From: Novosphingobium sp. KA1
Lineage (GTDB): Bacteria > Pseudomonadota > Alphaproteobacteria > Sphingomonadales > Sphingomonadaceae
Direction of reading: 5' to 3'
Length of the DNA: 64,000 nucleotides
Assembly: GCF_017309955.1 (NCBI RefSeq)
Contig: NZ_CP021247.1
Location: forward strand, 248,001 to 312,000
Made by a program: the position numbers and the translations under genes. Positions within the stretch are counted from its first letter, which is position 1. Each line of letters opens with the position of its first letter. The notes beneath the pieces are model-generated. The model saw only the letters and a list, made by a program, of their open reading frames with translations, was not told where the DNA came from and did not search any database. Shown piece after piece: positions 8,433-16,110 of this stretch.

Positions 8433-8750
8433 TCATGCGTTCTCGTTGGCCTGCAGGATCCGGGCGACCTTCTTGGCGGTCTCGATCACTTCCTGCTTGT
8501 CCTCGGCCAGTACCGGCGGGTGCGGAAGCGATTCGGGCACGATTTCCGAAGGCGTCATCCGCACGTGAATGAACGGCACCCAGATCTCGCCGAACTCGGC
8601 TTTCTGGTACCACAAGTCGACGACATCGTAGGAAACCCAGAATCCATCGGGATCCTGCAGCCGCACGCCCTCGCCGATGCGGGGCACGGCGGCGAACCGG
8701 ACGGTCTCCTGCGTCTGGCGTGTCTCGTTCTGGACTTCGATCTCGATCAA
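8433..8750 (-). CDS. Conserved small protein of the chemotaxis locus, unknown function
   Basis: 105 residues, acidic, no signal or membrane segment. The pattern MIEIEVQNETRQTQE, then GEGVRLQDPDGFWVSYDVVDLWYQK, read in parts, suggests a small beta domain with a C-terminal helix (VIETAKKVARILQ). I considered PilZ, but the RxxxR and DxSxxG signatures are missing, so I do not assign it. Its TGA overlaps a possible ATG of the response-regulator gene, which indicates coupled translation. It starts 229 bases from cheA on the opposite strand, so it probably belongs to the chemotaxis regulon. Confidence 0.65.
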   Translation of the reverse strand: MIEIEVQNETRQTQETVRFAAVPRIGEGVRLQDPDGFWVSYDVVDLWYQKAEFGEIWVPFIHVRMTPSEIVPESLPHPPVLAEDKQEVIETAKKVARILQANENA

Positions 8751-8765
8751 CGAACGGTCTCCTTC

Positions 8766-8780
8766 GCTTGTCCGACAAGC
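8766..8780. promoter_or_regulatory. Perfect 7+1+7 palindrome in the chemotaxis divergent region
   Basis: GCTTGTC, C, GACAAGC. It lies 16 bases before the start codon of the 105-residue gene, within its probable leader, and next to GAAGGAGA. It could be an operator or an RNA hairpin limiting translation. No binding protein can be named. Confidence 0.3.
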
Positions 8781-8979
8781 TAGGGGGAAATCCTTGCTGA
8801 AAAGGAAATTTTACCAATCTCTCGCGCCGTCCCGGCCGGACCGCGCCGGTTCGCCGCCCCGGCCCGCGTTTCCGGGCTCGAACGAATGCACTGCCCTATA
8901 CGCTTGGTTAATTTCTTCCGCCGCATAAGCCCCAAGTATGGTGCCGAGGGGCACGCCAAGGGGAACTGGGGGGGGCAAT

Positions 8980-11319
8980 ATGGACGAACTGCTCGAAGAC
9001 TTCGTCGCCGAAACCCGCGAAATGCTGGAAGCGCTGGGCGGCGAACTGATTTCCTGGGAAGAGAATCCGGGCGACCGCGCGCGCCTCGATTCGATCTTCC
9101 GCTTCGTCCACACCGTGAAGGGCAATTGCGGCTTCGTCGACCTGCCCCGCCTCGGCGCGCTGAGCCATGCGGCCGAGGACGCGCTGTCGGATGTGCGCGC
9201 CGGTCGGCGCGGCGCCGATGCCGCCCTCGTCAGCGCCGTACTCGCCGTGGTCGACCGCATCGGTGACATGGTGGACGCCATCGAGGCGGGCGAGATCTTC
9301 CCCGACGGCGGTGACGAGGCACTGACCGCCGCGCTGCAACCCGCGGTCGCCCCCGTCACCGCGCTCGCGCCGACGGCTCCCGCCACGCAGAACACCCCCC
9401 GCACCGCCCAGCCCCAGCGCACGATCCGCATCCCGGTCGAACTGCTCGACAAGGTGATGAGCGGTGTCTCCGACATGGTGCTGGCGCGCAACGAACTCGC
9501 CCGCCGCCTGCGCGAAGGCGTGGTCGAACCGCAAGTCCACGAACCGTTCGAGCGCCTCTCCGCGATCATCGCCGAGGTGCGCGACGCGATGACCCGCACC
9601 CGCATGCAGCGGATCGAGAGCCTGTTTTCCGGCCTGCCGCGCATGGTCCGCGATCTTGCCGGCGAACTCGGCAAGCTGGCCCATGTCGAGATTGCCGGCC
9701 ACGAGGTCGAACTCGACCGCGAGATGGTCGAGATCATCCGCGACCCGCTCACCCATATCGTGCGCAATGCCATCGACCACGGCCTCGAAAGCGCCGCCAC
9801 CCGCCGCGCCATCGGCAAGAGCGAAGTCGGACGGCTTTCGGTCTCCGCCCGCCAGACCGGCAACAAGATCCTGATCGACGTGGTCGACGACGGCCGCGGC
9901 ATCGACGAGGCCCGCCTTGTCGAAAAGGCCGTCGCCGCCGGTATCGTCAGCCCGGCCGAAGCCGCCCAGCTCTCACGCGCGCAGGCTTACGAACTGATGT
10001 TCGAGGCCGGGCTTTCCACCGCCGAAACCGTCACCGCCATTTCCGGGCGCGGCGTCGGCATGGACGTGGTGCGCGCCAACATCGAACGCATCGGCGGCTC
10101 CATCGAGATCGATTCGACGCCCGGCACGGGCACCCGCGTCACCATGCGCGTGCCGCTGACGCTGACGATCATTCCCGCCGTCACCGTCGGCATCGGCGGC
10201 CAGCGCTTCGCGATCCCGCGCAGTTCGGTGGAAGAGATCGTCCACCTGGCCGAAGGCACGCTGGAGATCGACGAAGTGGGCGGCGCCATGCTGGCCCGCA
10301 TCCGCGACCGCCGCCTGCCCTGCCTTGCCGCTGCGAAGGTGCTGCGGCTCTCGGACAAGGCTGCCGACGCCTCGCGCCCGGTCATCGTCCTGCGCCATGC
10401 CGGCGGCGGCTACTTCGCGCTGATCGTCGACGAAGTGTTCGGCCACGAGGAACTGGTCATCAAGCCCGCCGCGCCCGCGATCATCGCCACCGGCCTCTAT
10501 GCCGGCACGACACTGACCGACGACGGCCATCCGATCCTGCTGCTCGAAGTGAGCGGTCTTGCCCGCGTCGGCGGGCTGGCCGTCGATGCGCTCGAACGGC
10601 GCGCGCGGCTGCCCGATAGCGGCCCTGCCCTGCCCCGCCGCACGATGCAGGTGCTGCTGTTCGACGCGCTCGACGGCACCCGCCGCGCGATGCCGGTGGG
10701 CGTGCTCGACCGGCTGGAGGAAGTCGCGCGCAGTGCCGTGACGATCGAGGGCAAACGCACGCTGGTGACCATCCGCGAGACTATCCTGCCCCTCGACGGG
10801 CTCGCCTCGCTGGGCGAGGCCGGCGAGACCCTGCGGCTGCTGCGCCTTACCGATGGCCACCGCGAACTGGCCTATGCCGTCACCGAGGCACTGGACATCC
10901 GCGATGTCGATGCCGCCGTGATCGCTGCGGGCGGGGCCGAGGACGAAGACCCGATCGTGCTGATCGACGGTGTCGCGACCCGGATCGTCGCCCCCTACCA
11001 GCTCTTCGCCCGCCATTCAGGCAGCCCGCCGCGCGCGGTGCAGCCGGTCTGTCGCCTGCCCGCTGGCGATGCCTGGATCCAGAACTTCGTGCGCCCGATG
11101 GTCGAGGCCGCGGGTTACCGCGTGATCGCCGACGATGCGCCGGAGGAAGCCGATCTTGCCATCCTTGCCGGTAATGAGGCGGCCTCCCCGGCCCGCGAGG
11201 TCATTCGCCTGCGCACCGAGCCGGACGAGACCGACTGCACCGGCAGCGAGGCCAGCATCTACCGCTACGACCAGGCCGCCCTGATGGGCGCGCTGCGCCG
11301 CCATGCCGGGAGGGGCTGA
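8980..11319 (+). CDS. cheA: Chemotaxis histidine kinase CheA
   Basis: 779 residues. An N-terminal HPt domain carries the phosphorylated His44 (FVHTVKGNCGF). A short Pro/Ala linker follows with no recognisable P2 docking domain. Then come a dimerisation helix pair (about 150-205) and a HATPase with the N box VRNAIDHGLE (about 260), DDGRGID and GRGVGMDVV. A CheW domain covers about 390-525 and a second CheW-like module about 553-690. The last 90 residues resemble a degenerate receiver that lacks the phosphorylation site. The ATG is preceded by eight consecutive Gs (8968-8975), which serve as the Shine-Dalgarno. First gene of a co-directional che operon; cheW follows after two bases. Confidence 0.94.
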   Translation: MDELLEDFVAETREMLEALGGELISWEENPGDRARLDSIFRFVHTVKGNCGFVDLPRLGALSHAAEDALSDVRAGRRGADAALVSAVLAVVDRIGDMVDAIEAGEIFPDGGDEALTAALQPAVAPVTALAPTAPATQNTPRTAQPQRTIRIPVELLDKVMSGVSDMVLARNELARRLREGVVEPQVHEPFERLSAIIAEVRDAMTRTRMQRIESLFSGLPRMVRDLAGELGKLAHVEIAGHEVELDREMVEIIRDPLTHIVRNAIDHGLESAATRRAIGKSEVGRLSVSARQTGNKILIDVVDDGRGIDEARLVEKAVAAGIVSPAEAAQLSRAQAYELMFEAGLSTAETVTAISGRGVGMDVVRANIERIGGSIEIDSTPGTGTRVTMRVPLTLTIIPAVTVGIGGQRFAIPRSSVEEIVHLAEGTLEIDEVGGAMLARIRDRRLPCLAAAKVLRLSDKAADASRPVIVLRHAGGGYFALIVDEVFGHEELVIKPAAPAIIATGLYAGTTLTDDGHPILLLEVSGLARVGGLAVDALERRARLPDSGPALPRRTMQVLLFDALDGTRRAMPVGVLDRLEEVARSAVTIEGKRTLVTIRETILPLDGLASLGEAGETLRLLRLTDGHRELAYAVTEALDIRDVDAAVIAAGGAEDEDPIVLIDGVATRIVAPYQLFARHSGSPPRAVQPVCRLPAGDAWIQNFVRPMVEAAGYRVIADDAPEEADLAILAGNEAASPAREVIRLRTEPDETDCTGSEASIYRYDQAALMGALRRHAGRG

Positions 11320-11321
11320 CC

Positions 11322-11777
11322 ATGAAGGAACTGCTTGTCGTCGTCACTCTCGCCGGTCGCCGCGCGGCGCTGCGTTCGCGTGACGTGCAGTCGGTCATCA
11401 CGCTGGAACTGCTGACGCCGGTGCCCTGTGCGCCGCCGCACATCGCCGGGCTCTCGGGCCTGCGCAGCCGGGTGCTGACGGTGATCGACGCTCGCCGCGC
11501 GCTGGGTCTTGGCGACAGCGCCCGGATCGAGGCCGGCGCGCCCGCTGCGGTGATCGTGCACGAAGGCCAGTCCTACGCGCTGCTCGTGGACGAAGTGGAA
11601 GACGTGACCGAGGCCTGGAGCACACCCGAACCGGTGCGCACACGGATGGACGGCCACTGGGCGGCGATGTCGCACGGTCTGGTCGAGACGGCGTTGGGGC
11701 CGCTGCTGGTGGCCGACGTCGCCGCGCTGATCGCCGGCGGTCCGGCTGACAATTCCGCCGGCGCAGAGGCCGCTTAA
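11322..11777 (+). CDS. cheW: Chemotaxis coupling protein CheW
   Basis: 151 residues, a single CheW domain of two beta-barrels. It bridges chemoreceptor tips and CheA in the polar arrays. Family features are the opening strand LVVVTLAGRRAALRSRDVQSV (in parts LVVVTLAG and ALRSRDVQS), GLSGLRSRVLTVIDARRALG with the conserved arginine in the receptor-binding groove, and YALLVDEVEDV. It starts two bases after cheA and is followed by a 55-base gap with a CtrA-like box before cheY. Confidence 0.9.
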   Translation: MKELLVVVTLAGRRAALRSRDVQSVITLELLTPVPCAPPHIAGLSGLRSRVLTVIDARRALGLGDSARIEAGAPAAVIVHEGQSYALLVDEVEDVTEAWSTPEPVRTRMDGHWAAMSHGLVETALGPLLVADVAALIAGGPADNSAGAEAA

Positions 11778-11788
11778 GTTCTTGGTTA
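11774..11788 (+). promoter_or_regulatory. Near-consensus CtrA box upstream of cheY
   Basis: TTAA-N7-GTTA (11774-11777 and 11785-11788), one mismatch from the CtrA consensus TTAA-N7-TTAA. It overlaps the cheW stop and lies 45 bases before the cheY start. The downstream CGTAA...CCTAGG (11789-11802) recurs after the second box at 14161-14175, so this may be an internal promoter. Confidence 0.45.
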
Positions 11789-11832
11789 CGTAAAACACCT
11801 AGGGTCTCAAGTCCGGGACAAGGAAACCAGCC

Positions 11833-12198
11833 ATGAAAACCTGCCTCATCGTCGACGACTCGCGGATGATCCGCAAGTTCTCGCGCCAGTCGATGGAGGC
11901 GCTCGGCTTTACCGTCAGCGAGGCCTGCGACGGACAGGAAGCCATGGTCCGCTGCGAAAGCCAGATGCCCGACGTGATCCTGCTCGACTGGAACATGCCG
12001 GTGATGAGCGGGATCGAGTTCCTGCGCCTGCTGCGCCGGACCGGCCATGCCAACCAGCCCAAGGTGGTGTTCTGCACCACCGAAAGCGACACCGCGCATA
12101 TCGAGGCCGCCATCGCGGCCGGGGCCGACGAATACGTGATGAAGCCGTTCGACCACGATACGCTGCACATGAAACTGCAACTGGTCGGCGTCGCCTGA
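11833..12198 (+). CDS. cheY: Chemotaxis response regulator CheY
   Basis: 121 residues, receiver domain only. Acidic pocket Asp8/Asp9 (IVDDS), phosphoacceptor Asp52 (LLDWNMP), Thr83 (CTT) and Lys104 (VMKPFD) are all present. AAGGAA is six bases before the ATG. Phosphorylated by CheA and diffuses to the flagellar switch. A paralogue is encoded at 7942-8415. It has its own leader containing a CtrA-like box, so it may be made at a different level from CheA. Confidence 0.93.
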   Translation: MKTCLIVDDSRMIRKFSRQSMEALGFTVSEACDGQEAMVRCESQMPDVILLDWNMPVMSGIEFLRLLRRTGHANQPKVVFCTTESDTAHIEAAIAAGADEYVMKPFDHDTLHMKLQLVGVA

Positions 12199-12209
12199 GC
12201 CCTGCCGCG

Positions 12210-13316
12210 ATGCCCGCCACGTCCCTGCGCAGCCGCGTGGTTCGCCCCAGCCTTCTCCCCCCGGTACGCCTGCTGATCGTCGACGATTCGCTGGTCGCGC
12301 GCACCGCCCTCACCCGCATGATCGGCGGCGCCGACGGGCTGGAAGTCGTGGCCGCCGCCAATGGCGCCGAGGCTGCGCTGGAGGTGCTTGCCGCCAACCG
12401 CGTCGACGTGATCCTGCTCGATCTCGACATGCCCGGCATCGGCGGCCTCGAAGCCCTGCCCCGGATCATCGCGCGTGCCCGCGGCGCGCGTATCCTGGTG
12501 GTCTCCTCGCTCACCCTCGACGGCGGCGAACATGCCCTGGCCGCGCTCGCGCTTGGCGCGACGGACACCCTGCCCAAGCCCGCCGCGCGCGGCTTCCACG
12601 GCGACTACCGCGACATGCTGATCGCCAAGGTCCGCGAATTGGGCCAACCCTCGCCCCGCGCCAGCGAGGCCCCGCGCCCGATCGTGGCAGCGCCGCCGCC
12701 CCGCGCCCCTGCCGCCGCCTTCATCCGCAAACCCGCCGAAGTCATCGCCATCGGCGCCTCCACCGGCGGTGTCCATGCGCTCGCCAGCCTGTTCGCGGCC
12801 ATGCCGCGACAATCCCACGTGCCGGTGCTCATCACCCAGCACCTGCCCCCGGCGATCATCCCCTATTTTGCCCGGCAGATCCGCGCCGCTTCAGGCTGCG
12901 AAACGCTGCTCGCCGAAGACGATATGCCGCTGCGCCCCGGCTGCGTGCTGATCGCTCCGGGCGACGCGCATATGGCCTTGCGCCGCGAGGACGACAGGCT
13001 GCTTGTCCGCCTCGACCGCACGCCGGCGCCCAGCGGCTGCCTGCCCTCGCTCGACACGATGCTGGCCTCGCTCGCCGAGCACGCGGGCGACCGCACGCTC
13101 GGCATCGTGCTGTCCGGCATGGGCCGCGACGGCGTGCTCGGCGCCGCGCGGCTGGTTGCGGCAGGCGGCACCATCCTCGCGCAGGACGAGGCCAGCTCTG
13201 CCGTCTGGGGCATGCCGCGCGCCGTCGCCGAGGCCGGTCTCGCCAGCGCCGTGCTGCCGCCCGAACAACTCGCCCAGCGGGTGGTCGCCGCGACGGGAAT
13301 GCTCCCATGCAAGTGA
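12210..13316 (+). CDS. cheB: Protein-glutamate methylesterase/deamidase CheB
   Basis: 368 residues. A receiver domain (IVDDS, phosphoacceptor Asp71 in LLDLDMPG) is joined by a Pro/Ala linker to the methylesterase domain. That domain has its Ser-His-Asp triad in GASTGG, TQHLPP and SGMGRDG. It removes methyl groups from receptor glutamates to reset sensitivity. It starts 11 bases after cheY, and its last ten bases overlap cheR, a usual pairing of the adaptation enzymes. Confidence 0.94.
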   Translation: MPATSLRSRVVRPSLLPPVRLLIVDDSLVARTALTRMIGGADGLEVVAAANGAEAALEVLAANRVDVILLDLDMPGIGGLEALPRIIARARGARILVVSSLTLDGGEHALAALALGATDTLPKPAARGFHGDYRDMLIAKVRELGQPSPRASEAPRPIVAAPPPRAPAAAFIRKPAEVIAIGASTGGVHALASLFAAMPRQSHVPVLITQHLPPAIIPYFARQIRAASGCETLLAEDDMPLRPGCVLIAPGDAHMALRREDDRLLVRLDRTPAPSGCLPSLDTMLASLAEHAGDRTLGIVLSGMGRDGVLGAARLVAAGGTILAQDEASSAVWGMPRAVAEAGLASAVLPPEQLAQRVVAATGMLPCK

Positions 13317-14164
13317 GCCTCGCCTCCGAACGGCTGCTCGCCGAACTGCTCAAGGCGCGCACCGGACAGGAACTGCCCGACAACCGCCGCTGGCGCATCG
13401 GCTCCGCCCTTTCCGCCCTCTGCCGCGAATATGGCATCAAGAGCGTGGACCAGCTGGTCGCCACTTTCTCGCCCTCGCGCCAGACCACGCTTGCGCGCCA
13501 GATGGTCGAGGCGCTGCTCAACAACGAGACCTACTTCTTCCGGGACCGCGCCTTCTTCGAAACGCTGGACCAGCGGATCCTGCCCGCCCTCGCACAGGCC
13601 CGCGCCGAGACCCGCACGCTGACGATCTGGTCGGTCGGCTGCTCGACCGGGCAGGAGCCGCTGACGCTGGCGATGCTGCTGGCCAGCCAGGAAGCGCGCT
13701 GGGCAGGCTGGACGATCTCGATCCTGGGCACCGATGTGTCCGGCTCGGTGATCGAGGTTGCCCGCAAGGGCTGCTACACCCCGTTCCAGGTCCAGCGCGG
13801 CCTGGCCATGGGCGAGATGATCGCCTGGTTCGAGGAGACCGCGCAAGGCTGGCGCGTGCGCGAGCGGCTGCGCCGGATGATCCGGTTCGAGGAGCACAAC
13901 CTGCTCGATCCGCTGCCGCCGCTGCCCGGCGGCCAGATGCAGACCTTCGACATCGTGCTGTGCCGCAATGTCCTGCTCTACTTCGATGCGGAAACGCGCG
14001 AGCGCGCCTTTGCCCGCATCGCCTCGGCGCTCGCCCCCGATGGCTGGCTGATGCTGGGCGCGGGCGAGACGACGCATGGCCTGACTGACCGGCTCGCCCC
14101 CGAACGCGGCGCGCCGGGCTTCTTCCGCCACGCCAGAGGCCTGCGCCGCACGCGCGCCGCTTAA
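13307..14164 (+). CDS. cheR: Chemotaxis methyltransferase CheR
   Basis: 285 residues. A helical N-terminal domain is followed by a SAM-binding domain with NNETYFFRD, the glycine motif WSVGCSTGQEP, LGTDVSGSVIEVA and DIVLCRNVLLYF, all standard in CheR. It methylates glutamates on chemoreceptor signalling domains. It overlaps cheB by ten bases. The TAA stop supplies the first half-site of a TTAA-N7-TTAA box for the next gene. Confidence 0.95.
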   Translation: MQVSLASERLLAELLKARTGQELPDNRRWRIGSALSALCREYGIKSVDQLVATFSPSRQTTLARQMVEALLNNETYFFRDRAFFETLDQRILPALAQARAETRTLTIWSVGCSTGQEPLTLAMLLASQEARWAGWTISILGTDVSGSVIEVARKGCYTPFQVQRGLAMGEMIAWFEETAQGWRVRERLRRMIRFEEHNLLDPLPPLPGGQMQTFDIVLCRNVLLYFDAETRERAFARIASALAPDGWLMLGAGETTHGLTDRLAPERGAPGFFRHARGLRRTRAA

Positions 14165-14175
14165 GTCTTATTTAA
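14161..14175 (+). promoter_or_regulatory. Consensus CtrA box upstream of the chemoreceptor gene
   Basis: TTAA (14161-14164), seven bases, TTAA (14172-14175): an exact match to the CtrA full-site consensus of alphaproteobacteria. It lies 89 bases before the receptor start codon and is followed by GCGTAAC and CCTAGG, as at 11789-11802. This suggests that the receptor has its own cell-cycle/motility promoter inside the che operon. Confidence 0.55.
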
Positions 14176-14263
14176 GCGTAACTGCCTAGGCATTTGCCCC
14201 ATGGGTTCGCCAAGGTCCGGCAACATTCGCAAAGGACCGCGGCGCTTCAGGGGAAAAGCTGCA

Positions 14264-16048
14264 ATGAGCGAAGAAGCTCCTGCTTCGAAGCGCGACTGGT
14301 TCTGGCGCCGGTCGATCGTCACCAAGATCCGCATCATCATCTGCATCTTCCTGGCCATGTCGGTGGTCATTGCAGGTCTCGCCTGCGCGGCGCTGACCAA
14401 GGTGCAGGACGATGCCGCGCTAACCGCGAAGCTGCACGATTCCGCCCTCGCCGCCGCCGATGCCTGGAGCGACCTCGCCCAGGCCATGCAGCAGCTCGAC
14501 GCCGTCCATGCGGCAGGCGACAACACCCTGCGCACCAATGCCACGAAGGCGCTGGTGAAATCCGCCAACGACAAGCTGGCCCGGGCCCGCGTCGCGCTGG
14601 ACAATGCCGATCCGGGCATCGACCTGCTGTTCGACCGGCTCACCCCCGCCCTGAACGAATTCAACGGCCAGCTGGCCGCCGCCGGCCCCGCCGCCGATCC
14701 GGCGCTGGCGATGAACACGATCTCGGGCCAGGTCGCGCAGATCAAGGACGTGCTCGCCCAGCGCACCCAGGCGGTGGAGCAGAGCCGCGATCACTTCATC
14801 GGCTGGACCGAGGCGACGATGTTCGCCTTTGCCCTGCTCGCCGCGCTCAACGGCGTCTTTGCCCTCGTCACCACCCGCCGCAACATCACCGGCCCGCTCG
14901 CCGACATGGCCGACGCCATGGTCAAGCTGGCCGAGGGCGACCGCGAGATCGACGTGCCCGGCACCGATCAGGTCAACGAGATCGGCGACATGGCCCGCTC
15001 GCTCGAAACCTTCCGGCGCGGCTACTTGCGCCTCGACAAGCTGCGCAAGGAAGCCGCCCTCACCGCCGAGGCCGAGATCGCCCGCCAGGAAGACCTGCGC
15101 CGCGAACGCGAGATGGCGCGCGACCAGCGCAAGCGCATCGTGCTCGACCTCGCCGAGAAGTTCGAACAGAGCGTGGGCGAGATCGTCACCGGCGTCGCTT
15201 CCGCCTCCAGCCAGTTGCAGACCACCGCCTCGTCGATGGCAAAGTCCGCCGAACACGCCGCCGCCACCACCAGCGAAGTCTCCACCGCGATGGGTGAGGC
15301 GTCCGCCGGCGTCACCGCCGCCGCTGCCGCCAGCGACGAGTTCGCCATGTCGATCCACGAGATCAGCCGTCAGGCCGCGACCTCCGCCGAACTGGCGCGG
15401 CAGGCCAGCGAGACCACCGCCAATGCCGATGCCACGATAGCCAAGCTGGCCGTCTCGGCCGAACAGGTCGGCCAGATCGTCAAGCTGATCCACTCGATCG
15501 CGCAGCGAACCAACCTGCTCGCACTCAATGCCTCGATCGAGGCGGCGCGCGGGGGCGAGGCCGGGCGCGGCTTTGCGGTCGTCGCCGCCGAGGTCAAGGA
15601 ACTGGCCGCGCAGACCAGCAAGGCCACCGACGAAGTGGCCGCGCAGATCGGCGAGATCCAGGCATCGACCACCGGCAGCGTCGCGGCGCTGCGCGCCATC
15701 GCCGAGGACGTCGCGCAGCTTGAGGCGACTTCGGTTTCCATCGCCGCCGCCGTCGACCAGCAATCGGTGGCCGGACAGGATCTGGCCCGCAGCATTGACC
15801 TTGCCGCACGCAGCACCGACGATGTCACGGGCCGCGTGGAGGACGTGCGCGAGACCTCGCTGGCGACCGGCGCGGCCGCCTCGCAAGTGCTCACCTCCTC
15901 CACCGAACTCCAGCTACAGGCCGCGATCCTGAAGAGTCAGGTCGAACGCTTCCTCGGATCGATCCGCAGCCCGGAAATGCCGCAGGAACGCATCTCGACC
16001 TATCCCGTCCAGCACGACTGGGAACGCGAGGTCGAAGCTGCCGAATGA
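14264..16048 (+). CDS. Methyl-accepting chemotaxis protein (transmembrane receptor)
   Basis: 594 residues. TM1 is about residues 23-45, followed by a helical periplasmic part of about 140 residues with many Ala/Asp/Leu (a four-helix-bundle-like sensor), TM2 about 186-206, and a HAMP domain. A long signalling coil has the tip motif [14 protein letters not shown] and [11 protein letters not shown]. No C-terminal CheR-docking pentapeptide is visible. The ATG at 14264 has AGGGGA upstream and removes a 21-residue basic extension. Last gene of the che operon; probably the main partner of the CheA/CheW encoded here. Ligand unknown. Confidence 0.92.
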   Translation: MSEEAPASKRDWFWRRSIVTKIRIIICIFLAMSVVIAGLACAALTKVQDDAALTAKLHDSALAAADAWSDLAQAMQQLDAVHAAGDNTLRTNATKALVKSANDKLARARVALDNADPGIDLLFDRLTPALNEFNGQLAAAGPAADPALAMNTISGQVAQIKDVLAQRTQAVEQSRDHFIGWTEATMFAFALLAALNGVFALVTTRRNITGPLADMADAMVKLAEGDREIDVPGTDQVNEIGDMARSLETFRRGYLRLDKLRKEAALTAEAEIARQEDLRREREMARDQRKRIVLDLAEKFEQSVGEIVTGVASASSQLQTTASSMAKSAEHAAATTSEVSTAMGEASAGVTAAAAASDEFAMSIHEISRQAATSAELARQASETTANADATIAKLAVSAEQVGQIVKLIHSIAQRTNLLALNASIEAARGGEAGRGFAVVAAEVKELAAQTSKATDEVAAQIGEIQASTTGSVAALRAIAEDVAQLEATSVSIAAAVDQQSVAGQDLARSIDLAARSTDDVTGRVEDVRETSLATGAAASQVLTSSTELQLQAAILKSQVERFLGSIRSPEMPQERISTYPVQHDWEREVEAAE

Positions 16049-16055
16049 CGATAGC

Positions 16056-16084
16056 GCCGGGCATGGCCAACGGCCTTGCCCGGC
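16056..16084 (+). terminator. Hairpin after the che operon
   Basis: GCCGGGCA (16056-16063) pairs with TGCCCGGC (16077-16084), with an inner GGCC/GGCC stem, right after the receptor stop codon. It is followed by GGCCTTTCGGG, a weak T-tract. Confidence 0.5.
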
Positions 16085-16110
16085 GGCCTTTCGGGCGATA
16101 GCTCAGAGGC

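Noticed and set aside
8433..8750. PilZ c-di-GMP receptor
   Set aside because: The RxxxR and (D/N)xSxxG motifs required for PilZ are not present.
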